64,000 bases of DNA, taken from Ochotona curzoniae (lineage: Eukaryota; Chordata; Mammalia; Lagomorpha; Ochotonidae). Under the pieces are notes generated by a model that did no database searches, was not told the DNA's origin, and saw only the letters and a list, made by a program, of their open reading frames with translations. The stretch is taken from assembly GCF_017591425.1 (NCBI RefSeq), contig NW_024466599.1, forward strand, positions 71,032,501-71,096,500, given 5' to 3'. Position numbers and translations under genes: made by a program. Positions 10,252-21,840 of the stretch are shown here, in pieces (within the stretch, counting starts at the first letter, position 1; each line of letters opens with the position of its first letter).

Positions 10252-13200
10252 TGTCGACCCCCTTTTAGAGCGACCAAACAGTAGACTGGCATCAGAGTTA
10301 AGTATTCCTCGAGGGCTCGGGTTAGACCTGAGGTTGGAGCGAGAGGCTCCAGGGGAGCAAGGAAGCTCCAGGTACTGCAGCAGGACTTGATCACCCCAGA
10401 GAGGAGCAAGGAAGCTCCAGGTACTGCAGCGGGACTTGATCACCCCAGAGAGGAGCAAGGAAGCTCCAGGGCAGCCAGAGAGGCTTCAGGAGAGCAAGCA
10501 AGGCTCCAGGCACGAGGCTTCAGGGGAGTGAGCAAGGCTCCCAGTGACCTCGGCGGGACTTGGCCATCCAGAGTAAGTAAGGTAGAAATGACCTGCAGGG
10601 CAGGAGCAGGATTACTTCCTTGAGAAAGTTTTCGAGCTTGTTGATCATCTGCAGTCCAAGTGGATGCTGTCAGGGCACTTCTAAAGATCCAGATCTGGAG
10701 AAATGGTGAGTGTGTGGAAAAGTGCATAAGGTGGACCGGTCCTAGTGAAAGTTGGCTTGCTGTGAGAATTTGTGTATTTGCGGGCCTAAACTGGAGGTGT
10801 GTTATGTGTCCTTGTCTTGTAGCCCTGTTTTTATTTTAGGCTTGAATTCGATGGCTGTTAAGGCTCCCACTACTTCTGAGTGTTGCCGGTTGGCCAAGGC
10901 GTGGCTTCTAGGCAGCAGGACCTGGCTGGGAGCAAACTCTTCAGTTAATTTAACTCTTTCTAGCCTGAGAGATTTTGGTCCCTTTTCTTGGGTGGTCTCT
11001 GCTTCTGACTAGAAGTGTGGAATCCTTTGTTTCTTTTGCGATGTATTTTACTGATATTGGTGATGGGTTCATGTGCTGGTTCATCAGAGTTTTTGTGTTA
11101 TGGCAACTGACTTCAGTAATGAGCTCTCAGTGTTTTGTAGTGTTCTTGACTACTTTTTGGTGTTAAAAGTAAACACTGGTTTCTAGCAGATCAGATCTGG
11201 CCTACTTTTTGGCATGCTCAGTTCTCCTGACTTTGGGAATTCTATAGGATCCATGGCACTCTCAAGGAAAGAGACAAAATTTGGACAATTTAGTTGCTGT
11301 TTGAAACAATCTGGATTATAATCTCACAATGTTATGAAATTATGTGAAATTAGTTGCTTCATATGTTCTATGAAGTGATGGATATTTACATGGTTACAGA
11401 GCATGCATATTGGTGTTTATGTCTATTGGTCAAAATATTTTTAATCACAGGTTATAAATTATCTCTGTTCTTATTTATAAAGAAGTATTGTTTGTAAGAT
11501 TTTGCCTTACAAGAAGATAATGAGTTTTTAAAGGATGTGTGGTAAAATTGTCTGTATTGTGTACAGTCTTCTAAGTATTTAACCTTTTTTAAAGCAACAG
11601 AATTGAAATTGAAGTTTAATCCCTTGTCAGAAGTTCTTCAGTACCCTTGACTTCAATAAAACAGAGGACAAAAAGATGCACCAGGCCTATCAGCCCAAGA
11701 AAAGGAGGGGCATGTTTGGAGCCTAGCCTTTGAGGAATTTGGGACTTTAAAACCTTGACCTTGTCTCTGCCTTCATTTAATAAGAGGAAAGTTCCAAAAT
11801 CAGCTGGAAAGAGGTAACCACTTCTGGTTCTGAAGCGGGTTTGTGTTTTAAAATGCCTTGTTTTAAGGTTTTCAAAGTTTGTTTCAAAATATAGATCTGA
11901 AGAATTGTCAAATAAAGAATGGTTACAAGCCTGAGAATATGTTCTTGGTGAGAAGATTATAAAAGGAAAATTATTAAAGAAGAGCATTGCTGTGGTGGTA
12001 AAAATATTTTGTCCTACAAGAATATGGCTAAGAAAAGCTAGGACAAAATAGTTGAAAGTTTAAGCATATTAAAAAAAGAGGTGAGAAAGTCATAAAATTT
12101 GAGAAATGAATCTTGCAAGTTTTACAAGGAACTGATTGTAATTTTTGAGATATTGTTACAGCGTTGTTTAAGTATTACTGACATTTGAACTGATATCTGT
12201 TTGCAAAATACCTTTAAAGTGTACATCTATGGAAGTGCTCCTAAATACCTGACAATGGAAGTCTCGAGTTTTGAGGATTGTTAATGGAAACAAATTGATA
12301 ACTTTGTCAATTGTCTATCCAGCTTCAATAAGCTCTATTATTGATATTTGTGTGGTCATTTTATCTAATCTGTTACTGTTTCAGTCAACCTGACTCTTGT
12401 GATTTTTGAGATTCCTATATGGGCCCCTAGGAGTCTCAAAGTCATAAGAATATTTGTCAAAGATTACATCTTTTGGTTGGCAAAGAGAATTGTATAGGGC
12501 AAAGATGACTTTAGAAAACCTTGCCAGTGGGGAGCCAAAATTGGTTACAGTCCAGGAAGGCTGCAGAAATGGTTGAAAGATGCTTCCCCCCCCCCCCCAG
12601 GTCGAGGAACAGAAACTAACAGACAAAGAAAAGGCACCTGCTGGATGAACAAACTGATTGTTGATATGTGAATTCCTCAAACCATCCTTCCTGATCCCTA
12701 AGTGACCATCTGGTTGTAGAGTTATCAGTTGTGATGGTTAGGCACTTCGGTCTAAAAAATACAGAAGTGTGTAAAGTCCTACAAGTAGTTTTACAGTGCT
12801 ATCTGAAATATAGATGTCTCTATTTTCTTAATGTTTGATAATTTGAAACATGAATACTTTGTTTTTTAGATTTCAGCAGACCAATTGTATCCATTTAAGC
12901 TAAAGTTTAGTAATAAACTATAGTTATTGTTTATTCAGATATGTATAAGAGTGTTCAACGATAATTCAGATATCAGAAAATGTTAAAATGCTCCCATAGG
13001 GGAAACGGTTTTTACAGTAGACTCATAGACTGAGAATCTTGAGTAGCACTCAGTGGCCTCAGAATCAGCCCAAAAGGCATTCTAGTCTGACAAGAGAGCC
13101 AGCAAGAGAGCAAGCGCATCAGGTGTGGAAAGCCCAAGACACTGCTGCAAGAGTGTCGCTCCGTGAAAAGCCTCAGTGGTCCACGCCCCAGTGCAAAGAA

Positions 13201-13783
13201 GCAGCCATCAAAGATGGTTGTGCTCTTCTCTCAATGGAGAGGAGAACTTCCATTTTGTGTGTAGCCTTGTCTAATGCCTCGTGGGGTTGGTGTGGATTCA
13301 AGAAGCTTCCACAGCCAAAGCATCGTGTGTCAGGAGCCTCAGGTGATTACTGACGTCACACACAAGAGTGCTAATTTATTAAATTCACTAGAGTCACTGT
13401 GTACTGACTTCCCATGCGGGACCTGAATATTCAGAGTTATATTAAAAGCTAGTGACTTAAGGATCTAGAGAGTCTTATTAGTAGGAGGAGCTTAGCATAC
13501 AGTGGCTCCCAGTAGCCTGTAAGTTGGCTGGCATATGATCAAGAACTGCTAGATGGACCCCCTACTGCTACTGTTACTCAACACAGCGCCCCCTTCTCAA
13601 TAGGAAATAGCCAAGAGTAGATGACAACATCCCTTTTCCCTAAAAGCAATTGGGGTCCAGTCCTCTATTTGGAAATATAAGGAGCCAAATGTCTTGTATA
13701 AAATTTGTAAAGGACCGTCCAATTGCTAATCCTCTAACAACAGTTTCAACAACTACCTTGCACTGAGAAAGATTCCTCAGTAT
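10252..13783 (+). other. Non-coding interior of the LTR retrotransposon
   Basis: Apart from the leader repeat, this interior is AT-rich in its middle part and stop-dense in all frames. A C-tract lies at about 12585-12598. The longest sense frame (13039-13353, 104 codons) resembles no retroviral domain I know. No zinc-knuckle, protease DTG, reverse-transcriptase YXDD or envelope features were found. Confidence 0.7.
10355..10485 (+). repeat. 49-bp tandem repeat in the element leader
   Basis: GAGCAAGGAAGCTCCAGG recurs at 10355, 10404 and 10453, giving about two and a half 49-bp units. A degenerate AGCAAGGCTCCAGG-rich continuation runs to about 10540. It lies just downstream of the primer site, where retroviral packaging signals usually sit. 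Confidence 0.8.
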
Positions 13784-13798
13784 AAAACAAGGGGGGAA
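13784..13798 (+). other. Polypurine tract
   Basis: AAAACAAGGGGGGAA directly abuts the start of the 3' LTR at 13799, the position and composition expected for the plus-strand primer of reverse transcription. It is interrupted by a single C. Confidence 0.8.
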
Positions 13799-14344
13799 TA
13801 TTAGAGTGTGGGTAAAATGCTATTGTTGGGCAGTGTGAGGTTCCTTTGTGTAGAGAAAACTGCTACTTTGCTAGGCCAGGAGGCCCTGGAGCTTGGGAGG
13901 ATTCTGCTTTAGTGATAAATCTGTTCTTTGCTGACCTGCAACTTTGTGAACCCAGGTGCAGGGGGGCAAGGGCACAATTCTTCTGTGGTCCCAGGAACAG
14001 GAGGAAGATAAGGGTGTGAGAATGGGATGAACCATACAGATAATGGGTATGGGAACAGAACAGGCTGCCTATGCCTGAAGGCCATAAAAATGAACATGTC
14101 TAAGGTTGTTACTTTTGATGTATTTCCCAGCCCAAAAAGGCCTATATAAGCTTCTGTCTTGGGCTGTTCGGGGTCTGACTGCCCTGCTTGGCTGGCCTGT
14201 GTGCCCCAAGTGCGGTCTGGCCCTAGCATGCTGGTGCAATAAACTGTGTTTGCTGTTTGCATTACCAGTGAGACTCTTTGTCGTTCTCTGGGGGTTGACT
14301 AGCTCGCACCCTGACATCCGGGGGCTTTAGCCCGGACTCTAACA
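13799..14344 (+). repeat. 3' LTR
   Basis: It is the same length as the 5' LTR (546 bp). Differences seen by eye are positions 2, 7 and 13 of the LTR, one base before the TATA box and one base near the end. The first dinucleotide reads TA instead of TG. It ends CTAACA, followed by the GGTC duplication. Confidence 0.92.
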
Positions 14345-15570
14345 GGTCTAGGCAGGCAGCTAGTGTAGGATCACAAGTCTGAAAGCTACGCTTCTTTCAC
14401 ATGTGTTGAATCTTCCACCCACCCATACGTCAGTTTGTCAGTGCCTGAGACTTGAGGGGAAGGGAGAGGACAGGGCTGCACTGTGATTCACCATGGCCCT
14501 CTCACGCCAGCTAAAAGCCGGTGCAAAGAGAGGTTCCTGCCTCTCAGCCCTCTTGCCATCTGCACCCCCTCAGCTCTCCTTTGTTTCCTGCAGGCAGACT
14601 CAGAAAAAGGTCACAGTTTATTTCCCTTAGGACACAACATCTCCCCCTCACCCCCTTTCCTTTGTGCTTTACCACTTGTTTTTTGTCACATTAATATCTG
14701 TGATTAGATTGCTTTTAAATCAAATGCAAGAACCTGAGAAAACCTAGACTATAGCATTTTTATTGCTCAAGTTCACAGCCCTCGTGAGCTGCTCTGGTGT
14801 TCAGGGCCTGGGGACCTGGCATACTTTCGTACTTCTAGAAGTTTCTCTGTTTCTGCAAGGCTCAGAGGCAGCCCTGACAGGGTCCAGCAGGAGGTCAGGG
14901 ACAGAACAGGCAACTGTGTGTCCCACTGACCCCTCTGGAAGGGCGATGCTTCCCTCATGACCGTTCCGGCCACATCTGCTCTCTTCTTCAGTCAGACACC
15001 ACTTGTCCAGGCCCCACAGACCCTCCTGGCAGCTCTCCATCCTTCTCTTAACGATGTGGTTTAGGCAGGTAGCTAGTTCAGGGTCATGAGTCTGGAAGCC
15101 ACACTCCTCCCCCACCCTCTACCGTGTAATATTTTTTACCCACCAATGACTCAGTTTGACAGTTTGTCAGTTTGTCAGTTTGTCAGTTAGTGCTTACCCA
15201 TCTTTCCCTGGGACCTGGGCGGGGAGGGGCAGGGTTGCACTGTGATTGGCCACCCCCTTCTCAAGCCCATGCAAGGAGGGGCTCGTCCTTTTGGCCCTTT
15301 GGCCATTTCGGGGTGGGGGGCTGTTTGGTTGAGCTCTTCACTCTCTTTAGCTCCTCTCCTCCCCCACTTGTTTCCTGCAGGCAGACTCAGGAAAAAGGTA
15401 GCAATTTCTTTCCCTTAGGACACAAAGTATCAATCTCCATCCCTTACTCCCTTTTCTCTGTTTCTCCATCTTAGTTTCTATTTCTTACCACTTGTTTGCC
15501 ATGCTAGTGCCTGTGCTTAAAATGCTTTTTAAGTAAAAGGCAAGAACCTAAGAAAGCCTACAGTACAGCC
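14345..15570. repeat. Diverged direct duplication, 14345-14757 and 15058-15570
   Basis: Both copies begin GGT(C/T)TAGGCAGG. Both contain a stretch with CAGTTTGTCAG, a GCACTGTGATT segment, TTTCCTGCAGGCAGACTCAG and a CAAGAACCT end. The second copy has an extra (TCAGTTTG)n run near 15160-15190. The retrotransposon target site sits exactly at the start of the first copy. Confidence 0.7.
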
Positions 15571-17230
15571 TTGCCTCAAGGGGCTGTCCTCCATGAGACA
15601 CAAACCAGCCAGAGAGAGTGGCCAGGTGCTGTTGCATTTGGCTATGACTGAGCAGATGGGCTGAGCAGATGGAGGCCAAGGTGAACAGGCCACCTGCAGC
15701 ATCTGTGTGGAGACCAGCTAGTTGAAGAATCAGGGTCCTAGAAGCCAAGACCTTCCTGAGAAAGACATGGGCACCTCGGCCCACACACACATGCACCCAT
15801 GCAGGGCAGGCGAGAGAAAGTCACGTCCTGCCAAGGTTGCTCGCCCTGGGGAAAGTGGGGGAGACTCTTCCCCACCTCTTGACTCGCTCCGGAGATGGTT
15901 ATGGTGGCAGGACCTGGGCAGAAGGCCCTGACATCCAAGTGAGTGGCTGCTTGTGTGTGGAGCCTAAACAGGGCAGGGGGCTGCTACCAGAAGGCCTGGT
16001 GTCTGAGGTGTCCCTGCCAGCAGGTGTCTCTGAGACTCCACCTATTTCCTTGTTGTAAAGACAGGAAAGGGGGCTGTTTGAAGTCTATGTCAGAATCACA
16101 AAGTGCTGTGTTCTAGGAAAAATCACAGGCTACCAGCTCAGGGGAGGAAGGCACAAGGCAGTTTTGAATGGGGCTCCAAAGTTCCTGCTCCAGCAGGGGT
16201 TGGGGCTCAGTGGGGTAAGGGTGCTGGTGGCATAGTGGAGCTGGCACTGGGAGCCCAGGCCAGCAGCAGCAGGGCTGTCACAGCTGACCACAGTGACCAC
16301 AGCTCCTGCACCCAAAAAGGAGAAAGGCAGGGTTTGGTCTTGGATGCGGGAAGTAGGACAGTGGGAGCCCCCAAGGCCTCACCGGAAACTGGCCTGCACC
16401 TACTTTCTCTTGCCAGGGACCAGTGCCCTGGCCAGGTGCTGTGGAACCATGCAGACAAGTGACATGTTTATTCCATGGGCAGGTTAGAAAGCGGCAAGGG
16501 AATGGCAAACCCATTAAGTAGGTGCTCCCCAACACTGTGTGTGCATCCCCACTCTTTGGTACCCACAGGTTACAGGGGGCAGCTGATCTCACCCAGAAGG
16601 CCATGTGCTGGCTCACTGGAAGCCTGGGCCCTGTGTGCTGCCTAGGAGGTTCCAGTGAGGCCTGGAGCATGGCAGGAAAGGGCTCCCAGAGGACTCCCAC
16701 ATGCAGACAACACATCCATTAGCACCCATCCAGTCCCAGCCCTGCCCCTCCCACCTGCACAAGTGATGCGCATCTCCTAACCCCTATTTTTTCAATTAAA
16801 ATGGCATGTTTTCAAGCACTGGCACATCGTAGGAGTGGTAAAACTGCTCTTGCTGAGACAGACACTGGGTAGGAATTGCTTTTCCCACACACCACCCTTC
16901 TGCCTAAACTATCTCCCAGGTTCTCAGAGAATGCCTCACCCTGCTCATCAGAGTGTTCCATACAGCCTGGCTTCTGAACAAGACCTCACTTCACACCTAA
17001 TAAAATGCAGCAATGGGACATGGTCAGGGATATCCCTGCTCTTCATGCTCCCTTCACGCTAAAGCAGATGACTTCACACGTGGATGGAATGGCCTCTCGA
17101 AAACCATGCTGGTCAGGCAGCCACACATTGAGAGACAGAAAGCAAAGTTTCCCAGGAGACTGTCGATGAGCTGAATCAGTGATTCAGATCCAATATATGA
17201 TGCAGGTTCTCAGCTGCTTCCAGTCATGGC
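15571..17230. other. Unassigned sequence, moderately GC-rich
   Basis: No repeat family, exon with convincing splice sites or conserved reading frame was recognised. Several frames of 60-145 codons overlap on both strands, which suggests composition rather than coding. Confidence 0.4.
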
Positions 17231-17254
17231 TCTAGCAATCTAATGGTAGAACTG

Positions 17255-17495
17255 GAAGCAGTGGGACAGGCATCTGGTGCAGCAGTTAAATCTCCACTTG
17301 GAACACCTGCATTCCATATTAGAGTAGCTGGCTTGAGTCCTGGCTCAACTTCCCATCTGTGCACACCCCGGAAGGCAGCAGTGATGGCTCAAGTATTTGG
17401 GGTCCTACCACTCACACTGGAGACTCGGTTTGAGCTCTGGGCTCCTAGCTTTGGCCGGGGCAAGCATTTGAGGGGTGTGGGGATGGGTGAACCAA
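17255..17495 (+). repeat. Old C-type SINE fragment
   Basis: It shows a C-SINE head (GGCATCTGGTGCAGCAGTTAAA), the body motif AGGCAGCAGTGATGGCTCAA and GAGCTCTGGGCTCCTAGC. Its right half (from about 17445) is also the left edge of the tandem units, where units 2 and 3 have different upstream sequence. Confidence 0.65.
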
Positions 17496-18736
17496 TGGTG
17501 TTTAAGCAAGCACACCTTGCAGCCAGAATTCCAACTGCCTCTTCATGATGTCCTTATGGACATATCCCCACATGGCAGCTCACAGTTTGGGCTGGTTGAT
17601 GACTCTTACTATCTGAATTACTTGTCAGCAGCTTCTCTTAACCAAAATAGTTGCTGAGGTTTTTTTTAATCTTGAAATTTCTGCAATAATGTTTGGCCAC
17701 TAAGGAAAATGATATTGTATGTCATGTTTGCTGGGAATCTGAAACAAACCACAGAAAATATGTTTGCTCAGATACCTAGACAAGAACCCTCTTAGTGGCT
17801 CTCCAGGTGCGGTCAAGGGCTGGAGTTCATGGTGCAGTTGCAGAGGAGGTGAGATTCCACCTGTCATCAGGAAGGCTTGGCCTGCATCATATTCCTGCTT
17901 CAAGTGTTCAACATTGAGCCACTGTGCTATCCCTTTCTGAGGTAGACTTTCTCACGAGTAACTCAGGCCATGCAAAGCTTCACTATTGGGCATGGAGTGG
18001 AAATAGCTCATCCAAAAGATGAACCAAGTGAAAGGAAGCCATGCTTATTTTAAGAGTCTAGAGTGCTAACCATTACACCATGGAACCCTCCCTGTTACTT
18101 TCAGGAACTTACAAACATGTCATCTCGAACCCTCAATGGGTTACCAGTCCCAGGGACCTTGAAGAACTACTGGCATTTAGGGAAAGCTGGGCCCTTCTTG
18201 ATGGCCAACTGGAGAACCTAGATACAAAGGGAGACACCTGGTCCCTCATCACACACGCCCTCCAGGTCCCCATTCTCTGGAGACACACTGAGCACAAGAC
18301 ACAGTGAGCGGGTGTGTGGGAGCTGCTCTTCCTCTGTGATAGGTGCCCAATGATGCACCATGAGCCACAGGATTCCAAAAGGCAGTGACGCATGCGCACA
18401 CGCCTGTGAGTTAACTGAATCCTAGTGTCTGCTCACACAGTTCCATGCTTGAGCCCTGTCATCCAGAGGGTTAATCAAGCACGGAACAAGGGTGCACATG
18501 CATAGACTCTGCTGGTCAAAATGCCCACTGCTGGAGCCTGGCCTCTGAAGGCCATCACTGTGCCCTAGCTGTTAAACCTTCAAGTGCAGGATCAGGGAGA
18601 AGTTGGTGGGAATAGTTTTTGAAGTGGCTGTGGGTCATGACCAGTAGAACTCTCCTTAAGACTTCAACAACCAGAACGTCTCCTCCGTGGAACTCAGCTG
18701 AATATCAGCCCCATTTGCATCCCTTCCCACCTGTTG

Positions 18737-21513
18737 TCACAATCTATTTCTCTTCTCTACAAGCCTATGGCTGTTTTCCCATCTTTGCAACAGAGGTGAC
18801 AGGGTCTCCTCTTTCAGTAGCCTGATGGACATGGGTGGCCCAAATCCAGTCAGCCCAAGGAATTCACTGTGCAACACAGTCACCCCGACAGCACCTAGGA
18901 CCCAGGTCATGCCTCGGTGTCCAGACCCACAAATGGCCCACAAACACACGGCCTGGTAGTGAAGGGAGTCCAGCCCTCCTCCTAAATCCAGGAAGATCAG
19001 GGTGGTGGGAAGAGGTTACGTGTGGGTGCTGGGAGCCACTCACAATGGTTGCCACCTCCTGATATATGAGTTCAATAAGAATAGCATCATCATCATGATA
19101 GTTAGGCTGGCACCCATGACAGTTATCCAAACAATGATGTTCTGACACACGATGTTGGTGAGTTGAATCCAGGGTGTGTCTTCACTGCGGTCACCTACAG
19201 AAGATGACACAGGGTAGAGGAGACATGAGAGAGGCAGCCAGCCACACAGACCCTGGCTGCTACCCACCACCCAGCCCAAGTTTGCCAGGGCAGCCCATGA
19301 GTATGGCTCACAGCAGAAAGTGAAACACCAGCACCTCATGGCTCACCTGCTGCTTCTGCAAGTGCTCTTGACCAAAGAACTGGCTTCCTTTAGGGAAGTC
19401 AATTTATTAAGCCACTGGCAGGCAATAGAGCAGCAGAAAGAAGCTGCCAGAAACCATGTGGAAGAATCAAAGTGAGAAACTACAGGAGGTGAAAAAGTCC
19501 TACTGCAGACTCAAACGGACAGTGGTGATAACATTTGGCTTACAGCCTTCTGAGTAATATAAGCCTGGCTCTGCTGCCCCTGCCCTGAAATGAATATCTT
19601 ATACAAAGGACCAGTCAGGCTCCTTCCCCTGCCTCAAGTGATGCAACAGCTGTCATCGCTCCCCTAGCACTCCTTGTATTCAGTACCAGGAGACTGCTCT
19701 GGGACACAGTCATGGCCTCCGTTTGTCCTGTCTCAGGGCAGGACACTTGGGGTTTTGTCTTATCCATAGAATGGGGCCCTGACGACTCTCCCACTCTCCT
19801 ACTCTCCCACAACACATCAGGCACATGGAAGGACAGACTGTACAGAATAGAAATTTAGGCTGTCACCCAAGGTTTGTGCTGCCAGGGAACAATGAATTCC
19901 ACTTTAACTCTGATCCCCGGAACAGAGTCCAGAGGGCCAGGACCTGCGTGGCCCCTCATGTCAGTGGTCACCCCCAAATACAAGCATGGTTACACTTCAG
20001 ACCACAGACTCCATATGGGGGGTAGAAGGTTAGACAGAGACCTCACACTGTCTGCCTTTGCCCCACAAAGGCTTGTTTAAAGAAGGCAAAGATGAGAACA
20101 AATATGGAGCCTATAAAGTTATGAGTACTTATACATGTACTGACGTATACTTACCTTTATCAATTTGTATCAGTGATTTGCCTCTCGTAGTGGCTTCTTC
20201 AGCCAGCAGTACTTCAAATGCATTCCTCAATAATGAGTACTCAATTAGTTCATCTTAAATGAGACAAAGGCATGTTAAAGTCAGTAATGTAGAACTGATG
20301 TATTTTGTAAGTTCCTATAGTGCTCTAAGAGGACCTGAAGAAATGATACAGCTCTCTGCTAAATATGATTTCTTTGTAAAGTTATTTTAATTTTTATTGT
20401 GATAGATATTTACAATAAAATTTGCATTTTAAGTATTTTTAAATGTACCACTCCAGAACTTTAGGAATATCCAGTGTTCTTTAAATATCACTTTTCCCCC
20501 CACAATTTCTTGATCACCCCCAAAAGAAACTATGGCTCCCATTCCACAGTACTCCCCGATTGAGCCCACCTCAGGCCCTGATCAGATAGGTGATTTGCAA
20601 ATACCTTCTCCTAGTCAATTACATACAGGAAACCAGCCTATCGGATAGCATTCATGCTCTCTCTCGCTCGCTGTCATTAGAAAACTTTGATAATAAAAGT
20701 TAAATGACTGAATGGCTATGAGCCAGGAGCTGCTTGGCATGTAACCAGGCATTAGCAGATGACTCTTCACCTCTAGCCAAGGGAATTTACCAAAGTAAAT
20801 TTGGCAAAACCTTTATCCTCACTTTTCTGAGTTGAAAAAAGTCACCATCAGAAGCTGGGGAGGAAATACAAGCAGCTTAAGGGATCCACTCACCGGCTGT
20901 GCCATACACTGCTTCTGCCTTATCACAAGGCACCAAAAGCCAGCAGATGTCTAAAACTATGAGCAGCACTGAACCCTGTACTTATACACACACATTCAAT
21001 GCCTTCTCTGCCACCCACTGCGGCCGTAACTTTTCAGCACCTGCTATCCATGTGGGAGACCAGGAAGAAGCTCCTGACACCTAGCTTCAGCTTAACCCAG
21101 CCCTCTTTGTCACAGCCATCCTGGCAGGGAACCAGCCTATCAGATATTCATTCATGCTCTCTCTTGCTCGCTCGCTCTCTTTAGAAAACTTTGATAGTAA
21201 AAGTTAAATGACTGTATGCTAGCATCTTCTGTCTCCAGATATTGAGAAAGCTTCAAGTTAGGAAATCAGTTGAAGTTCCTGCCTTCTCCCATGCACTAAA
21301 TCCCTACTGGCAATTGTGAGGGGTAGAAAAGGCAGGTAGAGGGAAAGCCTGTGTTCCCCCCTCAGCAGTGTCTCTGCCAGTGATTCAGGATCACAGAGAG
21401 TCTCTGCTCCTTGGTTGCAAGATGGCCATACCTTCCATCACACTGATGGGGCGAGGCTCCACTCCTCGCCACAGCATCAAAAACACTAAGCACTGTAACA
21501 GAATACACGACAT
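18737..21513 (-). CDS. Candidate small type I membrane protein gene, copy 1
   Basis: I do not recognise this gene. Proposed minus-strand exons: 21432-21513 (ATG at 21513, hydrophobic signal peptide MSCILLQCLVFLML..., donor G|GTATGG); 20155-20253 (99 nt, acceptor TTTAAG, donor AAAG|GTAAGT); 19044-19194 (151 nt, acceptor TTCTGTAG, donor ATT|GTGAGT); optionally 18737-18782 (acceptor TTGCAAAG, basic tail, stop TGA). The first two junctions are phase 1 and join in frame. The product would be about 125 residues, or 111 if exon 3 runs to its own TGA at 19040-19042. It has a signal peptide (about 1-17), a short acidic ectodomain, and one membrane span (about 79-101, rich in I/M/L) followed by SYIRRW. 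No N-glycosylation sequon is visible. Glycophorin-like proteins share this plan but no homology is shown. Splicing and expression are inferred. Confidence 0.42.
20628..21218. repeat. Internal direct repeat of about 85-93 bp within the tandem unit
   Basis: 20628-20712 and 21126-21218 share AACCAGCCTATC, CATTCATGCTCTCTCT, a (GCTC)n run and AGAAAACTTTGATA(A/G)TAAAAGTTAAATGACT, about 500 bp apart. A C-SINE-like piece (CATGTGGGAGACCAGGAAGA) lies between them at about 21050. Confidence 0.65.
20791..20854 (-). pseudogene. 64-nt exon-like block between exons 1 and 2 of candidate gene copy 1
   Basis: It has an acceptor (ATTTCCTCCCCAG) and a donor (TTTG|GTAAAT) and aligns with the 63-nt block at 6879-6941. 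At 64 nt it breaks the phase-1 frame and would bring in a TGA at the next junction. A T6 run suggests a one-base expansion. It is either skipped or a decayed exon. The same block is at 25129-25192 in unit 2. Confidence 0.4.
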
Positions 21514-21840
21514 TTTCGCAGCGCTCTGTCCAACACAAAGTGAACACAAGTTCAAGCTCAAGAGTCTTGAACTCCAGAATACCTGGAACACAGAGGGCAG
21601 TGATGTCACACTCAGCAAGGAGGGTTTATCATCATTGCAAAGGTGAGGGGCATGACAGGGACTCAAGAGAGACCCCTGGCTCTGTGCTGCCTCTGTAAAG
21701 CAGAAGTTGCGTGCAGGGCACCATCTGTGCCTGGGGGTTTAAACTTCCTGCAGCCTCTCAGCTGTGGGTGGGTCCTAGGACGGGGCGTCTCATGCCCGGA
21801 TCCCTGATGCTAGCCACCACGTGCACGTGGGAAGCTTTGC

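Larger units (their letters stand above)
9682..14348 (+). mobile_element. Complete young LTR retrotransposon without recognisable coding genes
   Basis: Two 546-bp LTRs (9686-10231 and 13799-14344) flank a 3567-bp interior. The whole is bounded by the 4-bp target duplication GGTC (9682-9685 and 14345-14348). A primer-binding site follows the 5' LTR and a polypurine tract precedes the 3' LTR. By eye the LTRs differ at only about five positions, so the insertion is young. The 4-bp duplication and tRNA-Gln-like primer site fit class I (gammaretrovirus-like) elements. The interior has only short frames, none resembling gag, protease, polymerase or envelope, so the element must have been mobilised in trans. 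It could be an internally replaced derivative of an autonomous pika ERV. Confidence 0.9.
17445..21840. repeat. Tandem unit 1 of the 4.3-kb array
   Basis: It starts CCTAGCTTTGGCCGGGGCAA. From about 18212 onward it matches unit 2 almost base for base (4338-bp offset). The only differences I noticed are one substitution near 20549 and a 2-bp indel near 21218. The first 0.77 kb is visibly more diverged from unit 2. It carries candidate gene copy 1. Confidence 0.95.

Noticed and set aside
13039..13353. 104-codon sense frame near the 3' end of the LTR retrotransposon, considered as an envelope or accessory gene
   Set aside because: No signal peptide, membrane span or retroviral motif; its position alone is not enough.
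16103..16715. Overlapping frames of 119 and 145 codons in a GC-rich stretch
   Set aside because: Frames are open on both strands, as expected from composition; no splice-site or protein-family support was found.
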